From positions 18,910,001 to 18,974,000 of the forward strand of contig OX485803.1 in NCBI GenBank assembly GCA_950295325.1: a DNA stretch of 64,000 nt, given 5' to 3'. Positions 21,667 to 33,849 of this stretch are shown here, in pieces; the first letter of the stretch is position 1, and each line of letters opens with the position of its first letter. This DNA is from Polytrichum commune. Lineage: Eukaryota; Streptophyta; Polytrichopsida; Polytrichales; Polytrichaceae. Both the position numbers and the translations under genes were made by a program. The notes under the pieces are model-generated. The model had not been told where the DNA came from. It saw nothing but the letters and a program-made list of their open reading frames with translations, and searched no databases.

Positions 21667-24600
21667 CTAACTATCAAGCTGCTGAAGGATGAGCGCAAAG
21701 TCGAATCTAAAGTTGCGGAATGCCTTTCCAGGTGGCTCCTGGCCAACAGCTGCATTTGTAGATGGTTGGATCGTTGTTTCAGGCTCAGGTTGGGGTTGGG
21801 GTAGGGGTGGGGGTGAGGGGCAGGGGGCAGGGGGCAATACTGGTACTGGCATTGGTAGCAAAGGTGGAGTTTCAACAACCACCTGGGCTAGATTCCCTGA
21901 CCCACCTGAGGACATGTTCCTCACCTTCCAAACTGTAGCACCTGTAAGAAGGGGAAAATCAGACCTTCATTGATCAGATGGTTGTATAGGAGAAAAGAGA
22001 AGAGAACAGAGTTTCAAAAGACATTGATAAAACATCATTAGAAAGACTAATCCCTTCCAAGGTAGGCATACCCAAAACCACTGTATGTACCATTATCTTC
22101 CCAATTTGTGTGAGTATTGAAGCAGATGCAAAATTATTTAGAAGACATGCACTCTGAAGGTGTTAAGTGCTAAAGCCAGCGTCGATAAAAATTCATGCAA
22201 CTGGTTGAGTACCTGGAAGAGGAACTTCTCGCCTTTGCACATTCTGAGGCCGATTTCTTGCAATCCAAGCTTTTAATGGTCTGAACAGAAAAGCAAAAAG
22301 GTTCATACATATCAAGATTAATTGGATTAAAATAGGTAGAATTATCACAAGTCAAATTAGGATCGCACATCAAGTCCCATCCTGAAAGTTACCAAGTCCA
22401 CAATCCTGGCTATATTTTGATGAATGCATATGAAACTTTTCAACCCGAAAGAAGGCAAATTTATACATTCTCATCAGTCTGCATAGTGAAGCTTTCGTAA
22501 GAATGCAAGAAACTAAACTTTTAAATCACGACTTGCATATATAGAGCAATCAGCTTATTATGCACAGCATTTCAGCAAGCTGCAAAAACAAGACAGTCAT
22601 TTCTAGCAACCAGAATGGGAGCAGGCAAGTGCTGTACATACGTCACGAATGGAAAGACCATAAAGTACTTCAGTCCAGTAGGACCACGATGGTGAGATTG
22701 TGCTTCATTGCTTGCCATTGGTAGTTCCTCCACTCTGTGCCAGGCTATTTCCTGCACTTCAGAACATCGATTATCAACATCACTGAGACATCATTGTCAT
22801 CATATATCATATACTCTGCATCCTTAGAAAAAGGGCTCCATTGAAACTAAGTACCTAATGCAAGTCAATCAGAGAATCTCCAGAGGCATATGCAACAACC
22901 AAGGATAAGCCATGTACTTAAGTGAACCAAATATCAAAAATGACCAACAGACCGTGTCTACATTAATGAGACATACACTGATTTCTTTTTTTGTTAGAGG
23001 CGCAAACCGAGTATCATCTCTGACGCCTGGGATTATGTAGAGGCGCATACGTTGCTGGCCAATCAGAACTTCCAAATGATCATCCAGTCTTAACTTTGGG
23101 GCAATGTCAAATCCCGTCTCTTCCATCACCTGTAATGTAACATTGAAACACTTTTCATTTAGGTTTACAGATGTACAGACCTTACATTGTTGCATTTAAG
23201 GTAGAATATCATATGGTAAGCACTAACTTCCCAGTGCACATTGACCTTGTGACTGATGATCACACTCAATACAATAATCACTCAGAAGTGTGTGCCAGAA
23301 GATTGGGTCCACACAAACAATTCTAGCCAAATCTCAGAATGCAACCCATTGAGGGTGAGGAGGGTGTAGTAACAGGCAAAAAAAGATCCATACCTCCCGT
23401 ATAGCACAGTTGGAATCCTCTTCACCTTTGTTTTTCTTGCCTCGAGGAAAGCTCCAACTTGCACCAGCTTTCCAGCCCTTCACCAACAGACACTGCAACA
23501 GACAAGAAGCAACCTTGCCTTAATATTGACACTGATTCTTGTGCTGCTTGCACTGGTATATAAGAAGTCAACATGAACATGTGCCTTTAGTACTGGACCT
23601 AAATAGTTATGAACACCAGCTACAGATAGTAGCTGACTCCCCTGAATATCATACCTCAGGGGCACACAAAAAATTGGCCTCCAGGCTTTTTTACAATACT
23701 GCAACAGATAAGCAGAATACACCTAAAGAATGACGGCCACTTTCGTTACGCCCTGGTCAGTAATGTAGTTTTAACAATGCTCTGTCTAATACTTTGAGAT
23801 GTAATCCCTAGTGTACTTCAAAATCTTCAAGGAAAATAGAGAGGTGCTAGGACAGGAGGAGCATACCCTCTCAAGAGTTTCATCAAGAATAATGGCACCA
23901 GTCACAGGGACTCTGGTCTTGTACGTAGTGAAATCCTTATAAATGTCATCAATTTGTGTTATGTACGGTCTCAAGGCTGAACAGCTCTGAAACACTTAAC
24001 AGATTCATCAGGTTAAGGAAATCTACTAAATGACCAAGTGATCACAACGCAGGACAAAAAGCTTAGATACTTCGCATAAACGGTGAACAAATAATAGAAG
24101 GCCTTCTGATTGGATACTTAATGAAGTGAAATCTCGAAGTGACAAGGACTTCAAGGAGGGGTTCTGCTCCATTGTGTTGTCTTCATAGAACCAGTGTGCT
24201 TGCTCCACCGAAAACAAAATTCTCTCAAATGCTTGTAGCTCCTCCTCCGGCACGTTCAACACAAACCGGCTGAAATCAACACAATTGTTGCTCATCAGTT
24301 AATATTTGAGCAAAGATTCCACATCAACAGAAGAAAGGGCAATATTTCTGGTCATCTGGTCTGCCAGAAGCAATCAAAGAGATTTAGTCTGTCTCGAGTG
24401 AATTAGACTGACATAGGATCGTCTAATCATCCAGAATCACATTCTTTGTCTTTGCCTGTGTGCAGTGTTATGCAAACTCAAATGGATTGTCTTTGTGTTG
24501 TATATGCAGCTCTTTGTGGTGGACAGGCAAATTTAAAAATATATTTGTTTCACATACTCACTTGATATGCCTTCATACCAATAAAATGTACACTGCATGC

Positions 24601-25764
24601 AACACAAACTCAATACATTTACAAACTCAATACATTTACAAATTTGTGCAAAATTCACCCAGTCACCTCAGAATGAAAGGCAACTGCTCTTTACATGGTT
24701 TCTAACAAAAGTGTGTGAGATTATTTCCAATCTATGAGGGTCAAGTAACGGATGAAGAGAAAGAGGGGAAAATATGTCATTAACCACGTCCAGAAGCCTA
24801 CAAAACGATTCTATTCTACCAGAAGGACTTTCTGGCTACTGTCCAGAACTTTTAACCCAAAACCATCAGCAGGAGATTAAATGAAGCCAATCCGGTGTCG
24901 GATTTGTAGGGACTGTTTGTTTGATAAAACTGAGAACGTGATATTTTCAACTCATAGTCTGATAGGGCAACCACATCACCACCCATACGTAAGACCCATA
25001 CTCCCATAGGCTGGATGTCTAGAGAGAGAAGGAATCCCCATCCAACATCAACGCTATTGTTACAAATTTGACTACTTGAGCCGATCGACAACAAAATCTC
25101 AAGCGCAATTGTTCAACTTCCTACACATATACACCTCCAAGATCACTAAGATGTTCACAAGAGGACCAACCGCAAGTAATCCCATTCTGCAAATTTACAA
25201 GCTTGATAATTTGGCAACCACATCCTGACAGATACAAACTCTTATAATTCTCGAGAATTTCCATCATCGTGTGTATGCACATCAGTTCAGGACCAAAACA
25301 AAACAAAAAAAAACTCTCAACCCTCAAAACGGTTTCTTGCATTGTGATGTAGACTTTACTTTTGCACTGAGGCTAATGAGAATGAAACCCATACAAACAC
25401 ATCCCAGTACCCATGCCATTGTAACCCTAGAGCGAATGAGAAATTCACGCCACATGGCCAGAACCCCGTACACGACTTCGATACTCGCCAAGGCTCTAAG
25501 AAAAAATCCGAAACGAGGCCTTATACACAAGGCTTAATCCACCACACATGTTCCCCTACCTCCCCTTACCCTCGCCATGGCCATGGCCATGGCCTAAACT
25601 TCAAACTAAGCCACATGACCATGCCTTTTTTCGCAATGGCTCTCTTCCACACAAGAGGGAGAGAGAAATCGAAACCCCCTATACCTGCACAGGTCATCAA
25701 GAAGCTCCTGAGATGGGAGCATGGTCCGCTGCGGCCCGCTCCCTCCCCGTGTTATCCCCGCCAT
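21667..25764 (-). CDS. DCP2: mRNA-decapping enzyme subunit 2
   Basis: Catalytic subunit of the cytoplasmic decapping complex; removes the m7G cap as m7GDP, committing mRNA to 5'-3' decay, with DCP1 and VCS in P-bodies. Exons (minus): 25764-25685, 24269-24118, 23994-23867, 23492-23394, 23129-22977, 22751-22642, 22280-22213 and 21941-21667. All are GT-AG and the phases close, giving 354 aa (Arabidopsis 373). Exon 1 encodes MAGITRGG...QELLDDLC; this start was chosen because ELLDDLCSRF is the conserved N-terminal block. The N-terminal domain has VEQAHWFYED (DCP1-binding helix region). The Nudix box is at residues 138-160: G-x5-E-x7-REVMEETGF, with E153, E156 and E157 as metal ligands. Box B follows (EIAWHRVEELP). 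The tail (from about 265) starts ATVWKVRN, then has a Pro-rich run and a conserved-looking FRFDFALIL end. Confidence 0.95.
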
Positions 25765-26352
25765 GGCTGCAACTCTCCTATCACCACGAAGCTACAATCT
25801 CTGAGTTCTCCGAACACCCGCCATCGCATCGCAAGGGGGAAAAAATCTGAGGTTCGCCGAGCGAGTGCCCACCGTCGAGCCAAACAAGCTCGAGTACGTC
25901 CCGCAAGAGCAGAATCCGCGGGCCACACCGAAACTACCCCTCCTGGTCCGCCATAGCTGCAACGGTCACCAGCCGGTTACCATGGCACAGGGGACCGGAA
26001 CAGAGCGCCTACGTCCGCGGGAGATGAGTTAGGGCGACCGGCAGCTGGCGGCGGGCTGGACTCTGGGACTCTTGGGTGCTCGTGGCATCTACTTAATAGG
26101 GGGCGATCAGAGGTTCGAACTCGAACCAGTCAAACAATTGAAAACGGAAAACAATAAAGGCAACAGAATTTCCCCCTTAAATCATTGGAAGCGTATCTTC
26201 TACGGTATCATTCTTTCTGGTGTATGTATAGGTGCCTATCTCCTTTGCGACTCGGTCCATTTAATTGGCTCCTAAATTTAATCCATGAAAAGGTCACGGT
26301 GACATACATGTCATCACTATTATCATGTTATTAGCGGCCCTTAAGTTACTTA
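25765..26352. other. DCP2 upstream region and GC-rich spacer
   Basis: Bases 25765-26070 are GC-rich and probably hold the DCP2 5' UTR and core promoter on the minus strand. A plus-strand frame 26072-26275 ends in a hydrophobic stretch, but it has only a non-ATG start and no family match. Confidence 0.4.
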
Positions 26353-26874
26353 GGGCATGTTTAGACTTGGGGCCAGCGCCAATATGAACGAAGGCCAATA
26401 TGTCCCATGTGGCATGCAAATGGGCCCCCAAGGCCATTAATAAGATATTAACCTAACTCCATTCATTGCTTTCATGTGTAAACCTATTTAGGTGGGGTTG
26501 GGGCCATTTGGAGGCTGCAATTATGAGAGGGCTCCAATGTACTCATGAACTATTCTATGGATAATGATTAAAGTATAATAAATTTAGAATTTCTCCCCTC
26601 CTATTCAATGCTCAAAGAATAAACTACTACAAGCAAATAAAAGCTTTGACAATGGCCTCAACTAGAGGGAAAGAGTCCACAAGGTTGGGAGCTCTCTTTT
26701 CCAAGGCTTGAGGCCATTGTCATGATGAATAAAATAATTTATTTGTTAATTGGCCCCAACTCATGGTGTAAACTTGAAGAGGTGAGTACGTCCCAGCCTC
26801 TCTACCAATGAGAGGAGTGGATTTCTTGCACCCCAGCCCATTTTTGAGCCCTGACTTCAAGTCTAAACCCGCCC
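26353..26874. mobile_element. Tourist-like (PIF/Harbinger) MITE
   Basis: 522 bp flanked by TTA (26350-26352 and 26875-26877). Ends are GGGCATGTTTAGACTTG and the reverse complement of CAAGTCTAAACCCGCCC. No coding capacity. Confidence 0.75.
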
Positions 26875-26877
26875 TTA

Positions 26878-29034
26878 ATCGCCCACTTTTAGCTCTGCAC
26901 CCACTATGTACATCTAGAACATTGACCACGAGATCATTAGCAAATCTACAATGAGGTCGTACCCGCTTCCCCATGTTTTTAGAGGTTCCATAATATGTTA
27001 TGTGTTATCATTGTGGTGAAGATTTTCTTTTTTCTTTTTCGATGATCATATAGGTGTTAGGTCTTTCTGATTATGTTGACGACTAAAATTATAACATTTA
27101 ACAGTTTTTGAGCATGTAGTCCAATCTTCTTCTTTCTTAAATACATGTCTTTTTGGTGTTTGTTTTTATATCTATATTTATCATGCACCGTTCAAATACA
27201 AGTGTTAGATTAAGATGAGGAGCCACGGCAATTTTGTCTGAGGTCTATTGGGTGGAAGTTATAAAGTTCATTTGTTGTGAGTCACATTTAGATTTAATTT
27301 CTTTAAAGCTACACAAAATATGATATGTAGTGTTTGATACACTAAATACGAATGCATACACTAAATATCAATAACCTTATGAAAGTAAGTAACATTGAAT
27401 GAAAACTCAAACACTAAATATCAACTATGGTAATATGTGGAACTTACATGTTTGAATTTAGTGTTAGTAAGGATATGAAAAAGAGAGGATATAATAAGGG
27501 ATGTGGCAGTCAGGAAAGTAGCAGCACGTTTATGTCTAACACTAATTGTCAAAGAATTGAAAAATTAGTGTTGAGCATGGTAGGGCGGTAACAACACTAA
27601 ATATAATCAAACACTAAATATCATGTTTTGTGTATATATGTTGTCTTGTTACATATCATTGAATGTATATGTCGTAGTAGGAACAATTTGTCATATTATG
27701 ATGATGTAAAGCCACATTGAATTATGGTCATAATACATCTGACATGTGGACCACAATAAAACCATCGATGATTCTAGAGAGAGAGAGAGAAAAAAAAACT
27801 TCGGTCTCTGGAGGAGACCGACGTGAATTAAGTGTCTGTTCGATCCACCAATGATTCTAGAAAATAATGTGACGCACAATAAATAGTTCAATGTTCATTC
27901 CATGAAAAGCGGGGCACACACTAAGCAAAGATACATACATTGATACGTGCGATAAGATTGCCACACACTAATACATCAACAATCCACACTATTTTGAATA
28001 TTTACTACCACAATATTAAAATACATTATTATTAGTATTATTGCTTTGTTTTGTTTTGCTATGGTTGCTTTCATTAGCGAAGTTATAGTGGTTTTTTTTT
28101 TTGGTACCAAGATAATTTGCATGAGTGAAGACCTATCCATGAAGGCAACCTAAATGCACGTATCAGTGTAGGCAATCGTACAATATTTTTCTATTTGAAC
28201 ACCTAGGCTTTGTATTGATGAGATGTCTAGGTATTTAAAAAAGTATCTTAACCTATGATGCGACTAGATATTGCATATGCCAAATTCGAGGTTAGTCAAG
28301 AACTACACTAAATATTGTATTTAGTGTCCCCATTTATGTTTGTCTTGCTCAATACTAATTGTATTGAGTCTGCCCATATAGTGTCACCAAGACTAAATGT
28401 AAGCCTAACATTATTTTTCATTCCTTGTAGAAAAATTTAGGCATTATAGATTTACAATGTTACTACTGTTGTCATTTCCATCCAAGTTTTCATCCAAACT
28501 TCATCATCCATGATAATGTTTCATTACAAGTTTGTTGAGATACATAATATACCGAACTTTGTTTCAAAATTTGGATGAATAAAAAATAAGTTGGGATGTC
28601 AACACTTGTAAACTTATTTATAAGAAGTGTCATGAGGAAAGCTACCACAGTGACATAAAATACCATATGACATTAACTATATCATTTATTGTAGTCCAAA
28701 CTCATCTCAAAAGCAAGCTCTCTTTGTGAGAGCCATGACATTACTTTCAATTTCAATCCAAATTCAAGCAAAAAGAGACATCTCGAGTCTATAGGACTTA
28801 GAAAATTTTAAACCTTAAAGGGATAAAGGTTGACCTTATATTACAATATATATGTCTTAGAATGGACATAACACTTGATTATTGCTTAATACAATGGTGT
28901 GGTGTATGTCTATATTATCATTGTGTCTTTGAGATGTTTATGGGAGCCAAGAAGGTCATGAAAGCTTCTCAGATATAAACATGTCATATAATGAATTGGT
29001 TGGTGGTAGATACATTTAGACTTGAACATGTCCC
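26878..29034. other. AT-rich repeat-dense spacer
   Basis: Holds a partial copy of repeat family R1 (27030-27215), many ACACTAAATA motifs (27330-27620) and a short GA run (about 27778-27791). The 28290-28640 block is related to 46470-46690. No gene is seen. Confidence 0.6.
28290..28640. repeat. Dispersed repeat with 23-bp palindrome, copy 1
   Basis: Contains the perfect palindrome-type sequence ACACTAAATA-TTG-TATTTAGTGT at 28305-28327 and, 280 bp on, AAGTTGGGATGTC...ATAAGAAGTGTCAT. Both recur in inverted orientation at 46470-46690, so the two are copies of one element. Confidence 0.55.
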
Positions 29035-29200
29035 TCTAAGCAGTCCAAGATGATCTTAAACTAACAAATTATAGTAGAGAGGTACCCAAAACCAAATGAA
29101 GTGGTTGGCAATTTGATTCTCGCATGTAAAATATTCTCTCTATTTGACAAAAACTAGCCAAGTTGCCATACGCCTCTTGTGTACCCGATAAAAAAGAATA
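29035..29200. repeat. Dispersed repeat copy B, possibly SINE-like
   Basis: Partner of 7690-7880; shares ATAGTAGAGAGGTA and GAAGTGGTTGGCA. The B-box-like segment is degraded here. Confidence 0.4.
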
Positions 29201-29399
29201 TGTACCTCTAAGTTTAATATACATAAAACCAAAACTTGACCCAAAACCAACACCTAATTTTTTTTTGACAATAGAGTTATCCGTAAAGTGAGCTGAAGAG
29301 AGGGTTTTGGGCATGGATTTGAGAAAATTGTGTGACAGGCCCTAAAAGTGGAGCAGGTGTCTGTAGCTACAAAAAAACACAGGCACAAATCTTTTGAGG

Positions 29400-29900
29400 G
29401 ACCGGAAATGGTGAAATTTTTTTTTTGCTCCTGTGTTGCGAGCGCGCCCCGGGAATTTAGCGTCGCTTTGTCAGAGGGCCCTCTCTTGTTTCGCTAATTC
29501 TGTTAGGGGTGCAGACAAGACGCGCATGATGGCGATGGCGATGGTGGGGTGAGGTGATGGTGGACAGGGGAAGGGGGGAAGGCGGCGATGCAAAGCAAAG
29601 CAAAGGAAAAACAAGTGGCTCTCTCTCATCTTTGTGGGGGGATCAAGGATGAAGGCGTGGCTTGTGGCAAAGGGGAGGAGGCCAAAAGGGTGAAGCACGC
29701 CCAAAATCAGCAAGCACGCATGACGGCCTCAACCACGAATAGGCGGACCCCGATTCTGTCATCCAAAAACAAGCAGACCATCTCTGACCCTAAACCCTGG
29801 CCTTGTGTATTATGCCCCGGAATTCAAGAGCCTTACTTTGCGTTTCCATGGGTTTGTGTGAATAGTGCACTCAAAATCTGTCAAAACACCAGCTTACTTT
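29400..29900. other. GC-rich island without a recognised gene
   Basis: Much more GC-rich than its flanks, with purine-rich runs and a repeated GATGGC. It could be a promoter or 5' exon of a gene not otherwise recognised. The overlapping frames on the two strands show no domain. Confidence 0.3.
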
Positions 29901-30174
29901 ACGGATAACTCCAATAGGCACATATTGAATCTAAACATATGATATAGGTGTTTATTTAGATTGCCTACAAATGAAACTTTAAACCCTTAAAACTTTTTCA
30001 TATGGTGTCCAAACAACACATTTAATATTGCATTAAAATCCTCTTGATTTTTTTTAAAATTAAGATATTCATAATTATAATAATAAGAAATATGCTCCAC
30101 ATTTACTATGTCACTTTTGGGTACAATTACCTTATGTTAGAAAGAAATTAAGGCCATTGTAAGATACAAAACCC

Positions 30175-30480
30175 TTTTTTGACTACATTCTCTTAGTTGG
30201 ACATATGTATTTGAATGGTATGTGGTTAGGTGTGGCTTAAAGAATGAATACCAAAAAGAAAAGAAGAAGAAGATAATTGATATGTGCTTAAGGGAGATTG
30301 GACTGCATGTTCGAAATATGATAACCATTTTAAATTCAATACAACACAATTGGGGGGACTATATGACCAAGTATTCGTCCCAAGAATCTTCTTTTTGATC
30401 ATGAATAAAATATTCATATGAGCTCCAAAAATTATGAGGAAAGTGGCAATGCCCTCGATTTGGATTTGCTACTAATCATC
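30175..30480 (-). repeat. Dispersed repeat family R1, inverted copy
   Basis: The reverse complement shows the family blocks in order, including AACCACATACCATTCAAAT-like and GCATGCAGTCCAATCT-like stretches and CATATGAATATTTTATTC. No coding frame. Confidence 0.6.
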
Positions 30481-30994
30481 TTGTACTCATCGCACGCTTC
30501 ATATGCTAGGAGAAGTCAGCTAGTTGGAAAAAGCAAATATTTACAACCCATCCACCTGAATGTGAGGGCCTAACCTGAGAAGGAAGAAAATGATCATCTG
30601 CAACATGATAATTGTAACAGAAGGTGTATTGACTATGTTTTGATAGTTCAGGGACTCTGCTCGTAAGGCTTGCAACAGAAGACAAATCAAGTGCTTATCT
30701 ATCATGCATTACTTCGCCATCTATAACCTTCAGTCAGTTGCCATTAGCACTGCAAACAACCAGCAGAACTAAGGAGATGCTATGTACAATAGGAGTTACA
30801 AAAGATGTTACTCAATTGAAACACTAAGCCACGTCCTTGTCATTACATATGCAGGCCTGGTGTCCTAAAGCATAACCCATGATACTGTAAGTCGAAGAGG
30901 TACATATATTCTACATGCCATTCACAGAGGAGAACATTTCAATCAGGTCACAACTAACTCCACCAAAACCTGACGCTGAGCAAAAGGTGATAAA

Positions 30995-33254
30995 CTAGAA
31001 AGTCGAGCCATTCCAGCCGAAGTCAGTTCTCTGCACGTACAACAGAGACACCAATGAGTTGAAAAATCAATCCAAAGCCTTGTCAACATAAGCACCTGAG
31101 CCCTTGTGCCTTCTTGGTGTGCATATTGAACTCCACCATTCATTCAGGGGGAGAAAAAAATTATTTAAAAAAAGGATTTACATGTTTAGTTGATGATCTC
31201 ACGCTTACGTTTGAGGATATGTATTGAATCATGTCATGCTTCAGATACAGCTACTTACCCATGGACATCAACCGCTAAGGGTCTTCTGTATAATTTTCAA
31301 GGCTTGTAGCCTTTAGCAGTAAGACCTATTGGTGAAGGATATGCATGCACATTGTTTCTTGAGAATGTGGCTGACCCTGCCCATGACATGCCACATTAAA
31401 GATGCAAGAATAAATTGATCACTTACACCAAAACTTAAGAATCTAGAAGACCTTGGGAGTGAAAGGGCACTAGCTAGCAAGAAAGTCACCTATCAGTATT
31501 GTTACTTTTAGGAGGTTGCCCATGAAGTTTTTTGATAGATGATTAGGGTGGTCATTCCTCTTCATTCCGCGTGATGCCCAATTACACTACAGACTATGGT
31601 GCCATGAGCACTGGTATAAGAAGGGAGCTCATGCAGGTGACTAGGACAAATGGAAACAGTCCTTAAGATTATAGTTAATATTGGTCGACAAGCTCCCGAA
31701 GTCTCTTTGAAACAATTTCTGTTGAAAGTTAGAATTAATACAGGAAACTGGATCCTACCTTGACATCAAAAAATTTGATGTAAAACCTTGCTGGAGGCAC
31801 AGATAATTTGGTCTTCAGGATCTCTGAAAGGGCAGCACTCAGTTGCTTGTTTGTGTCAGGCGCAATACCTCCAATTGAGATCAGCTCACCATATGCACAT
31901 GGCTCCTCACTCCCTCCAAATGACATTGGCACACCCCCTCGAAGAGATATCATTACATACTGTCAATCAAGCAACACAGAACCCATCAAACACCTCCCTC
32001 CAAAAGCCTTCCAGGATATGTAAGTATGGCTTGCAGAGAAAAGCATAGTATATCTATAATACAATAAGGTATATGTGGGTACTAACAAAGTGGCTGGATA
32101 TTGACAGCAGCATGTTGAGAGGACAATGTGAGAATGGCCTGGGACATTAATTCATATGCATGAGTACAACAGGTTGGGATGGCAAGGCCCAAACTAGTTA
32201 CAATACAACGGACAACCTACTATCCTCTCAACAGTGTGAACGCAGTGAACCAACTCGTCTTCAGTTCATATTGCCAAGCACTTGTAGAGATGGGCTAAAC
32301 TCCTTAATTCCCACCAAATCGAATAGTCTTTTTTCCAAAGTGATCCTCTCCACCTCGGATTTGGCTTCTGTAGGACACACTCTTGACCATATAGGACATG
32401 CTCTTGATGGTCAACGTAATTGGCAATACAAACTAAATGTCACACTTACAGCCACTGCTGCTCAGGATTCTGATAGCCAAAATGTCTAATGTTAATCATG
32501 AGAGCTAATTTAGAGTGGCTCCTTCATGTTCTAAGTGCTCACTCACGGTAAGCAGGTGTAAATGATCACTTTAAGCTCTGCATCTACTTCCCCACTTCCC
32601 ATAGGTTGTGAAGCATGCAATTAGTGTGAGATGATTGCCAATTCCAAATTGTGTCCGTAACCATTTTCCTCATCACTTTCATTGACAAAGTGAGGATTCG
32701 GTTTGACATTAAATGGTTATATGGAACCCCCCAAATATGTCCCCCATTGAGCCTACTAGAATGGTTAACGAGCACATAGTCCAATCCCTTTTACACACAT
32801 GTCATTTTGGTGTCCATTCTTAAATCCACGCCCAACCACATACCACTCAAATATAAGTTAGCTGCCCAATTAGAAAAACTGACCATGAGAGACCCGCTAC
32901 CTTAGGACCCTTCTGGACTCCCACACACTGTCTAACACCAAATCCGATATCATCATGATGAAGGAGACCATAAAGATACGGCATAACCCCGAGTCTAGTT
33001 TAGTTCATCGCCTACACATTTTCCAATACTGTTCACTCCGACACAATGGTGCGCACAAATAAAACTTCGCCTACATAAGTTCGAGCATAGAACCCCAATC
33101 ACCGTCTCTAATAGCTGAAATTGAGCATCAAGGAGCAACCTACCGATTCGGGTTTCCCGAGGACACGCGCAACGGCCTTGCTGGCGTCCTTGAGGATGTC
33201 GGAGGTGACAACCCCGTCCAGGGGCACGTTGGTCTGTACATTGAGGGTCGGCAT
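30995..33254 (-). CDS. MDL: Macrophage migration inhibitory factor / D-dopachrome tautomerase-like protein
   Basis: Plant MIF/D-DT-like protein, a small trimeric tautomerase-fold protein; plant members have little tautomerase activity and are linked to stress and immunity (family knowledge). Exons (minus): 33254-33144, 31959-31759 and 31030-30995, all phase 0 and GT-AG, 115 aa, the family's usual length. MPTLN at the start gives the conserved Pro2 after Met removal. The core reads GGVPMSFGGSEEP, AYGELISIGG and KLSVPPARFYIKFFDV. The last exon is a 36-base micro-exon encoding RTDFGWNGSTF, which restores the family's C-terminal NG(S/T)TF; it was found by the splice acceptor and this motif. No peroxisomal SKL-type end is present. 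Introns are 1184 and 728 bp. A GA-repeat lies in the presumed 5' UTR. Confidence 0.95.
32545..32925 (+). repeat. Dispersed repeat family R1, copy in MDL intron 1
   Basis: Contains TAAGCAGGTGT, TGCCAATTCCAAATTG, GAGCACATAGTCCAAT, ACCACATACCACTCAAAT and GAGACCCGCTACCTTAG. Lies within intron 1 of the MDL gene, in the opposite orientation to transcription. Confidence 0.7.
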
Positions 33255-33423
33255 TGCCACAAACGACGCCCAAAACAACCACGTCACAGCACCGTTTCGA
33301 GTGCCGCGCCGCTTGCTCGCAAGCTCGCAATCTCGCGTCGCAGAAATCTCACGTCCTGGCTCCAATGCTCCTCCCCTCCTGGCTGTGTGGATTGAAGTTG
33401 GTGGCGGTGGCGGGAGGGAAGGG

Positions 33424-33441
33424 GAGAGAGAGAGAGAGAGG
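33424..33441. repeat. GA microsatellite in MDL 5' leader
   Basis: An (AG)n run about 170 bp upstream of the MDL start codon; it reads CT on the coding strand, a common feature of plant 5' leaders. Confidence 0.7.
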
Positions 33442-33849
33442 GAAGGCTCGACAGAAAGCGCAGCGATCGACTCAGCGGACCAGAAACCTTGACCTGCTAG
33501 GGTTCTACGAATCAACCAATTTCTCGCAGCTCATGTTCACAAGAGCTACATTTACATCTGTACCTCGTCAAGCATGTACGAAGGGTGTAGATACCTTACT
33601 CACCGTGCCCAATTCCAGCGAGTTTTTCAGGGAGACACCCTACGGACCAGAGGAATCTTTGGCCACAAACGCAAGAATAATAATAAAACGGGCCATCCTA
33701 GCCACTTTTAATGTGGCTGGGGCAAACCAACCCGTACACTGGTTCCTTGGAGGCAAGGGTTTAGGCATTCAACAAAAAACGAGTGATGGGTTGATTTGTC
33801 TAAATCTCTTAATGTTGAATCTGTCGCTCGTGTCACCCTGACCCCTCGT

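Noticed and set aside
26110-26127. GGTTCGAACTCGAACC resembling a tRNA T-arm
   Set aside because: No D-arm, anticodon arm or acceptor stem fits around it.
26072-26275. 67-codon frame ending in a hydrophobic stretch
   Set aside because: No ATG, no family recognised, no splice partners; possible but unsupported.
33254-33841. 195-codon plus-strand frame
   Set aside because: It starts antisense at the MDL start codon and runs back through the MDL leader; the minus-strand gene explains the region.
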